This document shows positions 24,088 to 33,838 of a stretch of DNA of 41,583 nucleotides, piece by piece. Position 1 is the first letter of the stretch. Every line of letters starts with the position of its first letter. This DNA is from Sulfurimonas sp. UBA6014 (GTDB lineage: Bacteria; Campylobacterota; Campylobacteria; Campylobacterales; Sulfurimonadaceae), in contig DJAA01000023.1 of NCBI GenBank assembly GCA_002428085.1, forward strand, positions 1-41,583, written 5' to 3'. The notes beneath the pieces are model-generated. The model was given only the letters and a program-made list of their open reading frames with translations, ran no database searches and was not told the DNA's origin. Both the position numbers and the translations under genes were made by a program.

Positions 24088-27000
24088 TTGTTACAAAAAC
24101 AAGAATATCTGCATAAAAAAATAACTCTTGCAGTCATAGCTATTATTGGTATCTACTTTTATCTGTTTTACCTTGTTTTTAAGGACTTTCAAGAGACGCG
24201 GCTTGAAGAGATTAAACAAGAGTATTACAGCAAAATCACACACTCATTTGAACTCAATCTTCAAAAAAATCTCCAAGAACATTACGCGAAAGAGATTTCT
24301 ATCTTTGTAGATGATGCTATATTAGAGGCTGTTGCCAAAGAGCAAAGGGAGATACTTTTGCATCTGGTACAGAAGCGGTTTGAAGCGCTTATAAAAAAAG
24401 ATCCTTTTATCCAAGTAGGGTATTTTCATCTCGCAAATGGCAAAACTTTTTTACGCCTTCATAAAACAGATTCCTACGGGGATGACATAGCCAAAAAGCG
24501 TCTTCTTTTAAGGAAAATTCATAAAGAACACAAGCCTTTGAGTGGATTTGAACAAGGGGAAAGCGGGTTTTTTTATAGAACGATAGAGCCGCTTTTTTTT
24601 CAGGGTAAGTATATAGGAGCTTTTGAACTTGGGATAAACCCGCAAAAACTTCTTGAATATGTTGCGTCATTTAACAACATAGAGGGGATTATTAAGCTTG
24701 GAAAGAGTCATGACACACAAACGTATTATGTAACAAAATCGTTGGGCCATTACGAAGAGTATTTACAAAATATTCACAGTGATTTGCCAATACAAAGTAC
24801 CGTTTTTCACAATTCAAAGGCGATTGCCATCTACTCTTTTGACATTCGGGAGATTGAAGATGATTTTATAGGGGAGTTTGTCTTTTTTCAAGACCTTTCG
24901 CACCATTACAATAACTATGATGAAGCACTCTCTAAGAGCTTTTACCTTTTTCTTTTCATAGGATTTGGCGTTTTTATACTTTTGTATGTTCTTATCCATA
25001 GGTTTACCCAAATAAGTACACTTCTTAAAAATAGAGCCACTTTGATACTCAATGCGCAAGAAAATATAGTCATCGTCACAGAGAGTAGTAAAAAACTTAT
25101 AGAGTCAAACCAAGTATTTTTGGATTTTTTTGGTTTTAAAAGTGTGAAAGATTTTAACAAAAAGCACAGGTGTGTTTGTGATTTTTTCATTATCGAAGAG
25201 GGGTATTTGCAAAAAGAGATAGATGGGCAAAATTGGGTCGATTATATACTCTCAAATCCCCAAAAAAGTCATTTTGTAAAGATACAAAAAGATGTGAAGA
25301 TATACACTTTTCGTTTGAGTGTACACGAAATCATAACAGATACGCATGAAAAAGAGTATGTGACAACTTTTGAAGATATTTCCCAAGAGTTAGAGATTCG
25401 CCAAGAGCTTGAAGCAGAGCGAGACCTTTTTTCTGAGGGTCCTGTTATCACCATAGAGTGGTCACCAAAGCAAAATTGGCCTATTCGCTATGTTTCGGCA
25501 AATGTCACCAAAGAGCTCGGTTACACACCTTTTGAGATGAAACAAGAGACGTTTGTTTATGCCAACATTATCCATCCTGATGATAAACAAAATATTTTTG
25601 ATGAGGTAAGCGCTTATATACAAAATAAAACACGTAGCTATGAGCAGTCGTATCGTTTACGTTTAAAAAACGGTGAGTATAAGTGGTTTTATGATTTTAC
25701 GAGTCTTATTTTTGATGAACATGGAGAACTTCTCTCGATTCGCGGGTATTTGTTTGACCAAAGTGAGATGAAAAAGATAGAGCAAAGTTTAGAGCATGAA
25801 AAAAAGATGATGCAAACCATCTTTGAGACTTTCCCTGATCCTACGATTCTTGTTGATCCAAAAACAACTAAAGTGGTATTTTTTAATACTGCTGCGTATA
25901 AACATTTAGGCTACACAAAAGATGAATTTAAAGAGATGAGGATATCTGAGCTTGACATGCTTGTCTCTCCTGAGCTTGTACAAGAGAGAATAGAGCGGGT
26001 TTTAAGTTGTGGACATGATGATTTTGAGTCCAAATTTGTCAAAAAAAATAAAGAAATTTTTGATGTAGATGTGAGTATAAGATTTGTTATCATTGATGAG
26101 AAAGAGTATTTTTTTAGTGTTTTTAGGGATATTAGCCAGATGAAAGAGGCACAGCGAGCCCTTGAAGATGCCAAGCTAAAAGCAGAAGCAGCCAATAAAG
26201 CAAAAAGTAATTTCTTAGCAAATATGAGTCATGAGATACGCACACCCATGAACGCTATCATAGGTTTAAGCGAGCTCTTAAAAGATACAAAACTTGATAC
26301 CAAACAGTATGATTTTTTACAAAAAATACATGGCTCTTCTAAAATGCTCCTTGCTATTATCAATGATATTTTAGATTTTTCAAAACTAGAAGCAGCAAAG
26401 CTAGAACTCGAACATAAACCTTTTGCATTAGAGGAGATTTTTGCACAACTTCGCGTTTTGTTTAGTACAAAATCGGCTCAAAAAGGTTTAGAACTCTATT
26501 TTTATAAACAAAAAAATCTCCCAACAGTTGTCATAGGTGACCTGCTTCGTTTGGAACAAGTAGTAACAAATCTTTTAAGTAATGCCCTTAAATTTACCCA
26601 TGAAGGTGTAGTCCTTTTTTCCCTTAAACTCAAAGAGCGTCTGGATGATTCGCACGTTGTTTTAGAGTTTAGCATAGAAGATAGCGGCATAGGTATGAGC
26701 GAGATGCAACAAAAGAAACTCTTTTTACCTTTTTCACAGGCTGATAGCTCAACGACACGCCAGTTTGGCGGGACAGGACTTGGGCTGATGATATCTTCAA
26801 AAATCACAGAGGCGATGGGCTCAAAGATTCATGTTTCATCCAAAGTCGCAGAGGGAAGCCGCTTTTATTTTGATCTTGTGCTTGAAGTTGGGTCATGGGA
26901 AGAGCCACAAGTTATTGTGAGTGAGAAAAATTATAAAGTGCTTATCGTCGATGATCAACATATATCACGGATGATTTTAGCAGAGATGTTAGAGAGTTTT

Positions 27001-28341
27001 GGGTGTACGTATGAAGAGGCGCATGATGGGTTAGAGGCGATAGAAAAAGTCATAGCAGCAGATAGTATGGACGCACCGTATGATTTTGTTTTGATGGATT
27101 GGGTTATGCCTAGGCTTGATGGCAAAGAAGCTGCTAAGAGGCTAAGTGAAATGTTCAACTCAGGCAAATTCAAACACAAAATACCTTCTATTTTGATACT
27201 CTCGGCATATTGTGAAGAGGAGTTAAACTTAGAAGATGTAGAGAGTTTTTTATCAAAACCTGTGACATCTTCAACACTTTTTAATGCCATGACAGAGATG
27301 AAACATGGATTTATGCAAAAAAGTTTTCATAAGGAAAAAGAGAAAGATTTTGACCTTAATGGTGCGTATATCCTTTTAGTAGAAGACAATGAAATAAACC
27401 AAGAGGTCGCAACGCTCATGCTTGAGCGTGTTGGTATAAGAGTCTTGGTGGCAAACAATGGAGCAGAGGGAGTCTCTCTTTTTATGGCACATTGCGAGAA
27501 AATAGATTTGATTTTGATGGATTTGCAGATGCCTGTCATGAGCGGCTACGAAGCAACAGAGGCCATCCGTCAACAAGACAGCGCTATCCCCATCATAGCT
27601 CTCACGGCAGCTGCAATGGTAGAAGATAGAGAAAAAGTCCTCGCTGCGGGGATGAACGACCATCTTGGCAAGCCTATAGATACTGAGGAGCTTTACGAAA
27701 AGCTCTCTTTGTATCTTCGAGGAAAAAAGAGTTCTCAGGGTTGTGAGATACTCAGCCAATCGTATCTTCAAAGTACACTCAGCTCAGATGCACTCATCAA
27801 AAAACTTTTAAGGAAGTTTTTAGTACAGCTCAACACAGATTTTGCGCAGCTTGTTGCACTTGTAGCAGCAAATGCTCCCGAGGCTCCACATATGATTCAC
27901 ACACTCAAAGGGGTCAGTGGAAACCTTGGATTACAGAGGCTTGCAAAGGTGTGTACAGAGATTGACGCTGATTATAAGACTAAAGAGCCAATCACTCAAG
28001 AGCGCATACATCAACTCCACAAAGCCATAGAGGAGCTCAAAGAAAAACTTGAGTCGTTTGGATTTGATGAAGAGTTGCTCTTAGAAGCTTCGCTGGGTGC
28101 AGGGGAGTTTCAAACTCTTTTGCAGACGATAGAGCAAAAATTTGCAACCAACCAAATACTCTCAAGTTATGAGCAAAAAATGCTCTTGGCAAATATACAA
28201 GAAAAACTGACACCAGAGAATTTTTTAAGGCTTAAAGCGGCCCTTGAAGAGTTGGAGTTTGACGATGCACATGCAATAATCAAAGATTTTTTCGCGCTAC
28301 AAAATAGCCAAAAATCACCCCTCACAAACACAGGAGTATAA
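24088..28341 (+). CDS. Membrane hybrid histidine kinase: dCache, 3 PAS, HisKA-HATPase, 2 receivers, HPt
   Basis: 1417 residues. The TTG start (24088) is forced: GGAGAGGG lies 4-8 bases upstream and no in-frame ATG occurs in the early part. Order: membrane segment (about 11-30); periplasmic sensor resembling dCache_3 (about 40-280; FLRLHKTDSYGDD, GFEQGESGFFYRTIEPLF); membrane segment (about 288-308); PAS regions near 320-440, 450-560 and 575-690; H-box SHEIRTPMN with H715; HATPase (NALKFT, DSGIGM, GGTGLGL); receivers with D1004 and D1145; HPt with H1271 in HTLKGVSGNLG. A full four-step phosphorelay is present but no output domain. It is followed after one base by its paralogue, whose AGGAG site lies in this gene's end. 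Confidence 0.92.
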   Translation: MLQKQEYLHKKITLAVIAIIGIYFYLFYLVFKDFQETRLEEIKQEYYSKITHSFELNLQKNLQEHYAKEISIFVDDAILEAVAKEQREILLHLVQKRFEALIKKDPFIQVGYFHLANGKTFLRLHKTDSYGDDIAKKRLLLRKIHKEHKPLSGFEQGESGFFYRTIEPLFFQGKYIGAFELGINPQKLLEYVASFNNIEGIIKLGKSHDTQTYYVTKSLGHYEEYLQNIHSDLPIQSTVFHNSKAIAIYSFDIREIEDDFIGEFVFFQDLSHHYNNYDEALSKSFYLFLFIGFGVFILLYVLIHRFTQISTLLKNRATLILNAQENIVIVTESSKKLIESNQVFLDFFGFKSVKDFNKKHRCVCDFFIIEEGYLQKEIDGQNWVDYILSNPQKSHFVKIQKDVKIYTFRLSVHEIITDTHEKEYVTTFEDISQELEIRQELEAERDLFSEGPVITIEWSPKQNWPIRYVSANVTKELGYTPFEMKQETFVYANIIHPDDKQNIFDEVSAYIQNKTRSYEQSYRLRLKNGEYKWFYDFTSLIFDEHGELLSIRGYLFDQSEMKKIEQSLEHEKKMMQTIFETFPDPTILVDPKTTKVVFFNTAAYKHLGYTKDEFKEMRISELDMLVSPELVQERIERVLSCGHDDFESKFVKKNKEIFDVDVSIRFVIIDEKEYFFSVFRDISQMKEAQRALEDAKLKAEAANKAKSNFLANMSHEIRTPMNAIIGLSELLKDTKLDTKQYDFLQKIHGSSKMLLAIINDILDFSKLEAAKLELEHKPFALEEIFAQLRVLFSTKSAQKGLELYFYKQKNLPTVVIGDLLRLEQVVTNLLSNALKFTHEGVVLFSLKLKERLDDSHVVLEFSIEDSGIGMSEMQQKKLFLPFSQADSSTTRQFGGTGLGLMISSKITEAMGSKIHVSSKVAEGSRFYFDLVLEVGSWEEPQVIVSEKNYKVLIVDDQHISRMILAEMLESFGCTYEEAHDGLEAIEKVIAADSMDAPYDFVLMDWVMPRLDGKEAAKRLSEMFNSGKFKHKIPSILILSAYCEEELNLEDVESFLSKPVTSSTLFNAMTEMKHGFMQKSFHKEKEKDFDLNGAYILLVEDNEINQEVATLMLERVGIRVLVANNGAEGVSLFMAHCEKIDLILMDLQMPVMSGYEATEAIRQQDSAIPIIALTAAAMVEDREKVLAAGMNDHLGKPIDTEELYEKLSLYLRGKKSSQGCEILSQSYLQSTLSSDALIKKLLRKFLVQLNTDFAQLVALVAANAPEAPHMIHTLKGVSGNLGLQRLAKVCTEIDADYKTKEPITQERIHQLHKAIEELKEKLESFGFDEELLLEASLGAGEFQTLLQTIEQKFATNQILSSYEQKMLLANIQEKLTPENFLRLKAALEELEFDDAHAIIKDFFALQNSQKSPLTNTGV

Positions 28342-28342
28342 G

Positions 28343-31300
28343 ATGCACTACCCAAAACTTTTTACCATTGCGACCAAAGATATTATCTCTTTGAGTCATG
28401 AAAAAAGTCTCAAAGAAGCGATAGAGCTTATGCAAGAGCATAACATCCGAGATGTGATAGTTTTGGCAAAAAAAGGATTTCAAATACTTACCGCAGCACA
28501 TCTTATTGGACTCAAGATGAAAAAAATTCCTCTAGAGACCCCTTTATCAGAGATAAGTCTTCCCTCTGTGCTTAGCTTAGACAAAGAAGCTTCTCTCCTT
28601 GATGGACTTGATGCGATGAAAAATGATACGGAGCATGTTTGTATTGTGGAAGCGGGAGAACTTTGTGCGATAGCGAGCTATACAGACATCGCCAAACATC
28701 TCGACCCTGATTTGATAGCACAAAATCAGACAGTTGCGCAGATGATTCACGTTTCTGATGTTCTTATGGTTTCACATGAGACGACACTTGAAGCACTGTT
28801 GCCTCGCCTTTTACAAACAAAACACAAAAGTGCCATTGTTACAACTGCGCAAGGGTATGGCATCGTAACCAAAAAAGATATCATTAAAGCACTCAGTAAA
28901 GGGTCTGATTTTGAAACATCTGTTACAAGTTTGATGAGTACGCCTCTTTTTTGTATTGAGGAGACTTTGAGTATTGCAGAGGCTTTGGAGCTCTCTCGAG
29001 CCAAAAAATTCAAAAGACTTGTTGTCCAAAATAGTAGCGGAGAAATTATTGGAATTTTAGGGCAAAAAGATCTTGTAAACACTTACTATAACCATTGGTA
29101 CAAGATACTCCAAAAACATCAAGGAGAGCTTGAGAGAAAAAATTCTCAGCTTGAACTTTTAGCAAATGAACTCCCTAGCGGCATGCTTATCATAAGTGAT
29201 AAAGGGATTATCGAAAAGGCAAATCATAAAGCAGAGGAGATTTTAGGCTACTCTAAAGAGGAGCTAGATGGGAAAGAATTTATCAGACTCTTTGAGTGTG
29301 CAAATCAACATATTTTAGATGAAAATCAAAAAGAGTTATTGCAATGTGTCCAATGTCAGAAGAAAATCTATTTTGCAGAGTGCCTTCTTCTTCAAGCGCT
29401 TGAAGAGAAAAAAGAGCAGCGAGGAGAAGAAGTTGTAGTCACAAAAAATCAAAATCGTATCACCATCGAATACAGCGTGAATGCGCTCAGCAACCACAAT
29501 CAAGAGAGTTGTATCTTTTTGTTTCATGATGTCTCCAAAAAAGTAAAAGCACGCCAAGAGCTAGAGATGGAACATAGCCTTTTTGTGGGTGGACCTGTTA
29601 TGACTATTAGCTGGAGAGTGGCGGAGGGTTGGCCCATAAGTTTTGTCTCACAAAACAGTGAAAGTGTCTTGGGATATACCTCACAAGAGATGCTGCAGGG
29701 GACTTTTGATTATGTCTCCATATTGCACCCAGATGACCTTGAAAAAGAGCTACAGGAAGTTTTATATTATATAAATAGCGATGCACAAAGTTTTGAACAA
29801 TCCTATAGACTCAAGAAAAAAGATGGAAGTTACTGTTGGTTTTATGATTTTACAAAAATTATTCGTAACCATGAGGGCAAAGCTATTGCCCTTCAAGGGT
29901 ACATTTTGGATCGCACACTTCTCAAAGAGGCGGAGCAAAATCTCATAGAAGCCAAAGAGACAGCAGAACAAGCAAATCGAGCAAAAAGTGCATTTTTAGC
30001 CAACATGAGCCACGAAATTCGCACCCCGATGAATGGTATCTTAGGTTTGAGTGAGTTGCTTTTAGATACCTCTTTGGATGCCAAACAGCAAAAAATGCTC
30101 TCACATCTGAGTAAATCTGCGAGGATGCTTTTAGATATTATCAATGATATTTTAGACTACTCAAAGATTGAAGCACAAAAGCTGCTTTTGGATTTGCATG
30201 AAGTGAAACTCTCTGAAATAGAGGAGCATTTAAGAGAGCTTTTTGCACCGCAAGCGAAAGCAAAAAATCTAAAGTTTACAATGCATATTGCCAAAGAAAT
30301 TCCTAAAATCATAGTTATAGATGAGCACAGACTTTTACAAGTTTTGAGCAATCTTATATCCAATGCCTTGAAGTTTACCCATCATGGAGGGGTTGATGTT
30401 GCCATTGCACTTAAGAAAAAGGTGGATGAGACCCGAGCTGTTTTATATTTTGAGATCAAAGACAGCGGTATTGGCATCAACGAAGAGGGGCTAAAAAAAC
30501 TTTTTACCCCTTTTACGCAAGCAGATGTCTCTATCACCCGAAACTATGGTGGCTCTGGTTTAGGGTTAGTGATATCGCAGAAGATTTTAGAAGCTATGCA
30601 AAGCCAGCTCCATGTTTCAAGTGAAGTGGCACAAGGCTCAGTTTTTAATTTTGAGCTCCATGTAGATACGAAAGAGCAAACGAGTGAAAAAATACTTTTG
30701 CCTCATGAGATGAAAAATAGAGATTTTTCTGGCGTTCATGTTTTGCTCGTAGAGGACAACGAAATCAACCAAGAAGTGGCGGTGATGATGCTAGGGCGCT
30801 TGGGGATAGAAGTTGACATTGCTTGCAATGGCGAGGATGGAGTACACCGTTTTGAGACCTTCAGAGATAAATACAGTGCGATTCTTATGGACCTGCAGAT
30901 GCCTGTCATGAGTGGCTATGAAGCGACAAAGCATATCAGACTCATAGATGCAAATATCCCCATCATTGCACTCACTGCGGCGGCTATGATAGAAGATAAA
31001 GAGAAAGTTTTACGCTCTGGTATGAATGATCACCTTGCAAAACCTCTGGATAGCACACTGCTTCACAAAGTTCTTGCAAAGCATATACACCACGAAGATT
31101 TTGTGCAGATGCTTCATGAGCAAGATGAAGCACTTATTTTAGACCAGCGATATCTCTATAAAAATTTAGGCTCACAAGAGCTTATTGAGCGATTATTGCA
31201 AAAGTTTTTAGAACAGCTAAAGGGGGAGTTTGGCTCTATTGATGAGAGTGTTCTCAAAAATCATGAGAGTGCGCCTGCTCTTATTTATGCACTTAAAGGG

Positions 31301-32404
31301 ATCAGTGCAAATTTGGGTGCAAAAAATCTCTCTAGCATATGTGAGCGTATTGATGCAAAATATAAAGCAGCGCTTATGATTCCAAGTGATGATGTCCAAG
31401 AGCTTCGCAAAGCGCTCCTAGAGATAAAAGAAAAAATCAGCACACTCTATGGCGTAAAACCTTTTAAACAAGCCGATGCTGTCTCTGGGCACCATGAAAG
31501 CGCAAAAAGAGCAACGCTCCTTATTGTAGATGATTCGCTTACCAATATAGAGATTCTCATTGACTTACTTAGAGATGATTACAACATCAAAATAGCAAAA
31601 AGCGGAGCCAAGGCCTTGGAAATTGCTAAAAAATCAAGTGATATAGATTTGATTCTCTTAGATGTCATGATGCCTGACATCGACGGATATTCTGTCTGTA
31701 GAGAGCTCAAGTCGGATGCAAAAACACATGATATACCTATCATCTTTATCACAGGAAATACGATGCCTCAAGATGAAGAGTATGGACTTCGTCTTGGGGC
31801 AATTGACTACATAAAAAAACCTTTTCATCCAACAATTGTAAAAATGCGGGTACAAAATCATATCAACACAAAACTCAAAAGTGACATGCTCGAACAGCTC
31901 TCCATGTATGATGGACTCACCCACATTGCAAACAGACGTTTTTTTGATGAGCACTATAACACACTTGCAATAGAGGCAAAAGAAAAACACTCTTCACTTG
32001 GAGTGATGATGGTTGATATTGATTACTTTAAACCTTATAACGATAATTACGGTCATGGAAAAGGGGATGAAACGCTCATAAAAGTAGCCGCCGCACTGAA
32101 AAATACACTCAAGCGACCTCATGATTTTGTCGCACGTTACGGTGGAGAGGAGTTTGTAGTAGTGTTGCAAGATATCTCGCTTGAGGGTGCCAAAAAAGTA
32201 GCAGATGCGCTTGTAAAAAATGTGGCAGCATTAAAGATAGAACATGAGCATTCTAAAACAGAGCCTTTTGTTACCATCAGTGTAGGACTTGCCTACAAAG
32301 ATGCTGTAGAAGTTTTTGAAAAAGAACACCTTTTAAAAGATGCAGATGAAGCTTTATATATCGCTAAAAAAGAGGGAAAAAACCGTTATGCCCTCAAAGC
32401 ATAA
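28343..32404 (+). CDS. Soluble hybrid kinase fused to a diguanylate cyclase: CBS x4, 2 PAS, HisKA-HATPase, REC, dead HPt, REC-GGDEF
   Basis: 1353 residues, no membrane segment. Order: two CBS pairs (about 1-250), PAS (about 270-400), PAS (about 416-525), kinase with H557 (SHEIRTPMN) and GGSGLGL, receiver with D850 (LMDLQMPVMSGYEAT), an HPt-like domain (about 940-1030), receiver with D1107 (LLDVMMPDIDG), and a GGDEF domain (about 1182-1353). The HPt reads YALKGISANLG, so the phosphorylatable His is Tyr982 (TAT at 31286-31288). The cyclase has GGEEF at 1267-1271, an RPHD inhibitory site five residues before it, and VDIDYFKPYND, so it looks active. PAS2 through HPt is clearly paralogous to the preceding kinase. 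CBS pairs often bind adenine nucleotides; that is inference here. Confidence 0.92.
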   Translation: MHYPKLFTIATKDIISLSHEKSLKEAIELMQEHNIRDVIVLAKKGFQILTAAHLIGLKMKKIPLETPLSEISLPSVLSLDKEASLLDGLDAMKNDTEHVCIVEAGELCAIASYTDIAKHLDPDLIAQNQTVAQMIHVSDVLMVSHETTLEALLPRLLQTKHKSAIVTTAQGYGIVTKKDIIKALSKGSDFETSVTSLMSTPLFCIEETLSIAEALELSRAKKFKRLVVQNSSGEIIGILGQKDLVNTYYNHWYKILQKHQGELERKNSQLELLANELPSGMLIISDKGIIEKANHKAEEILGYSKEELDGKEFIRLFECANQHILDENQKELLQCVQCQKKIYFAECLLLQALEEKKEQRGEEVVVTKNQNRITIEYSVNALSNHNQESCIFLFHDVSKKVKARQELEMEHSLFVGGPVMTISWRVAEGWPISFVSQNSESVLGYTSQEMLQGTFDYVSILHPDDLEKELQEVLYYINSDAQSFEQSYRLKKKDGSYCWFYDFTKIIRNHEGKAIALQGYILDRTLLKEAEQNLIEAKETAEQANRAKSAFLANMSHEIRTPMNGILGLSELLLDTSLDAKQQKMLSHLSKSARMLLDIINDILDYSKIEAQKLLLDLHEVKLSEIEEHLRELFAPQAKAKNLKFTMHIAKEIPKIIVIDEHRLLQVLSNLISNALKFTHHGGVDVAIALKKKVDETRAVLYFEIKDSGIGINEEGLKKLFTPFTQADVSITRNYGGSGLGLVISQKILEAMQSQLHVSSEVAQGSVFNFELHVDTKEQTSEKILLPHEMKNRDFSGVHVLLVEDNEINQEVAVMMLGRLGIEVDIACNGEDGVHRFETFRDKYSAILMDLQMPVMSGYEATKHIRLIDANIPIIALTAAAMIEDKEKVLRSGMNDHLAKPLDSTLLHKVLAKHIHHEDFVQMLHEQDEALILDQRYLYKNLGSQELIERLLQKFLEQLKGEFGSIDESVLKNHESAPALIYALKGISANLGAKNLSSICERIDAKYKAALMIPSDDVQELRKALLEIKEKISTLYGVKPFKQADAVSGHHESAKRATLLIVDDSLTNIEILIDLLRDDYNIKIAKSGAKALEIAKKSSDIDLILLDVMMPDIDGYSVCRELKSDAKTHDIPIIFITGNTMPQDEEYGLRLGAIDYIKKPFHPTIVKMRVQNHINTKLKSDMLEQLSMYDGLTHIANRRFFDEHYNTLAIEAKEKHSSLGVMMVDIDYFKPYNDNYGHGKGDETLIKVAAALKNTLKRPHDFVARYGGEEFVVVLQDISLEGAKKVADALVKNVAALKIEHEHSKTEPFVTISVGLAYKDAVEVFEKEHLLKDADEALYIAKKEGKNRYALKA

Positions 32405-32419
32405 CAGAGGAAATTTTGA

Positions 32420-33838
32420 CTATTCGTCTATCATATTTTCCACTAATTTAAAGAGCTCACTACTTGCTACTTCCATAGCTTCAAAGTCTTTGAGTATCAT
32501 CTCTTTGTTTGCAAGACAGGTGTCTGGACCTTCTACACATTTGACGGCTTCTATGACATTTTGATGCACTATGGCATGGGGAACGTCCATCTTTTTGTAG
32601 CTTGCAGAGTGCCCAAATCGTTTTTTCCCTTCGTTTACATACCATTTTCCAAGACGACAATCATGGTGCCCTCCAAAGCTTCCAACTGTTCTGCCAAGGA
32701 TGATTGATGAGTAAGCGTTCGTTTTAAAGAGTATATGGTCAATCATGATGAGATTTACAAAGATGCGGCTTTGGATACTATTTATCTCATTTTCTATCAC
32801 TTCATTGGTGCTTTTCAGCTGAGTCATACTGGCGCTAAATGTCGACATAAGTTGGCTAAACTCTTGGACTACATCACGCATAGTCTCAGAGCTTTGTGAC
32901 ATCTCCGTGCTCTCTTGTTGGAGCACTTGCACAGTTGTTTTTATCTCTGCGGTTGCTTTTTGAGTCCGCTCTGCAAGTTTGCGTACTTCATCGGCAACTA
33001 CGGCAAAACCACGTCCATGTTCTCCTGCCCGCGCAGCTTCTATGGCGGCATTGAGTGCAAGCAAGTTGGTTTGGTTTGAAATGTCACTTATAAGATTTAT
33101 GACCGTTGTTATCTCTTTTGTTCTATCTTCAAGGGAACGCGTGGAGAGTGCGTTTGCATCTAGGAGTTCATTAAGACCGCTGAGTTTATTGCCCACGCTT
33201 TGTGCTTCTTGTGCACGCTCAATACTCATCTGCATTGCAACATTGACATGATTTGAAATGCTTTCAAGTTTGTCAGTGCTGGTTGCAAAACTTTTTTGTA
33301 AAGACCCAAGCTGTTCGTTATTTTTGTTGACTTTGCTTAAGTCTTCATTGAGTTGGACACGCAATTGATTTTTGTAATTTGTCTCCATGACATCGATGCT
33401 CTTATTGATGCTTTTTCCTGCATACGTAAAAGCGGGGTTGAGTCCTTGCATGTTAAATCTTCTAAAAAATTCATGCTCGCCTGCGTAGCTTATAGAAGTA
33501 CGCATCTCACGCATGAAAGTCTCCATTTGGTCTATAAGATTGTTCACTTGATGACAGATTTGCCCTGCTTGTCCCTTATCTGCAATCTCGGTAGCACGAC
33601 TCTCTAGGTTTCCTCCAACGGCATCGCCCAAAACTTTGATAGATTTGTCCATGCATCTTTTAAGCCCTGAAAGATAAGAGTGAAAAAGAAGACCAAGCCC
33701 AAGATATAAAACAAAAACTAACGTACTCAAAATATGAAATCCATCCATGATAAAGTCCGCTAAATATGACGTAATAAAGAGAACCATAAAGAGAGCGGCT
33801 ACTACTTGTAACTTAGAAAGATAAGATAAATTTGTCAT
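32420..33838 (-). CDS. Chemoreceptor (CetA-like) with C-terminal CZB zinc-binding domain
   Basis: 472 residues. Two N-terminal hydrophobic segments (about 8-28 and 34-56) with almost no periplasmic part, then a coiled cytoplasmic region and the signalling tip ISDISNQTNLLALNAAIEAARAGEHGRGFAVVADEVRKLAERTQ. The C-terminal CZB domain supplies three His and one Cys: DHILFKTNAY, HHDCRLGKWY and PHAIVHQ. The start at 33838 has GGAGG 5 bases upstream; a longer frame runs into the PAS gene. It overlaps the PAS-protein gene by 26 bases. The layout parallels the bipartite CetA/CetB energy-taxis receptor of Campylobacter, but the CZB domain is an addition and the gene order is reversed. Confidence 0.88.
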   Translation of the reverse strand: MTNLSYLSKLQVVAALFMVLFITSYLADFIMDGFHILSTLVFVLYLGLGLLFHSYLSGLKRCMDKSIKVLGDAVGGNLESRATEIADKGQAGQICHQVNNLIDQMETFMREMRTSISYAGEHEFFRRFNMQGLNPAFTYAGKSINKSIDVMETNYKNQLRVQLNEDLSKVNKNNEQLGSLQKSFATSTDKLESISNHVNVAMQMSIERAQEAQSVGNKLSGLNELLDANALSTRSLEDRTKEITTVINLISDISNQTNLLALNAAIEAARAGEHGRGFAVVADEVRKLAERTQKATAEIKTTVQVLQQESTEMSQSSETMRDVVQEFSQLMSTFSASMTQLKSTNEVIENEINSIQSRIFVNLIMIDHILFKTNAYSSIILGRTVGSFGGHHDCRLGKWYVNEGKKRFGHSASYKKMDVPHAIVHQNVIEAVKCVEGPDTCLANKEMILKDFEAMEVASSELFKLVENMIDE

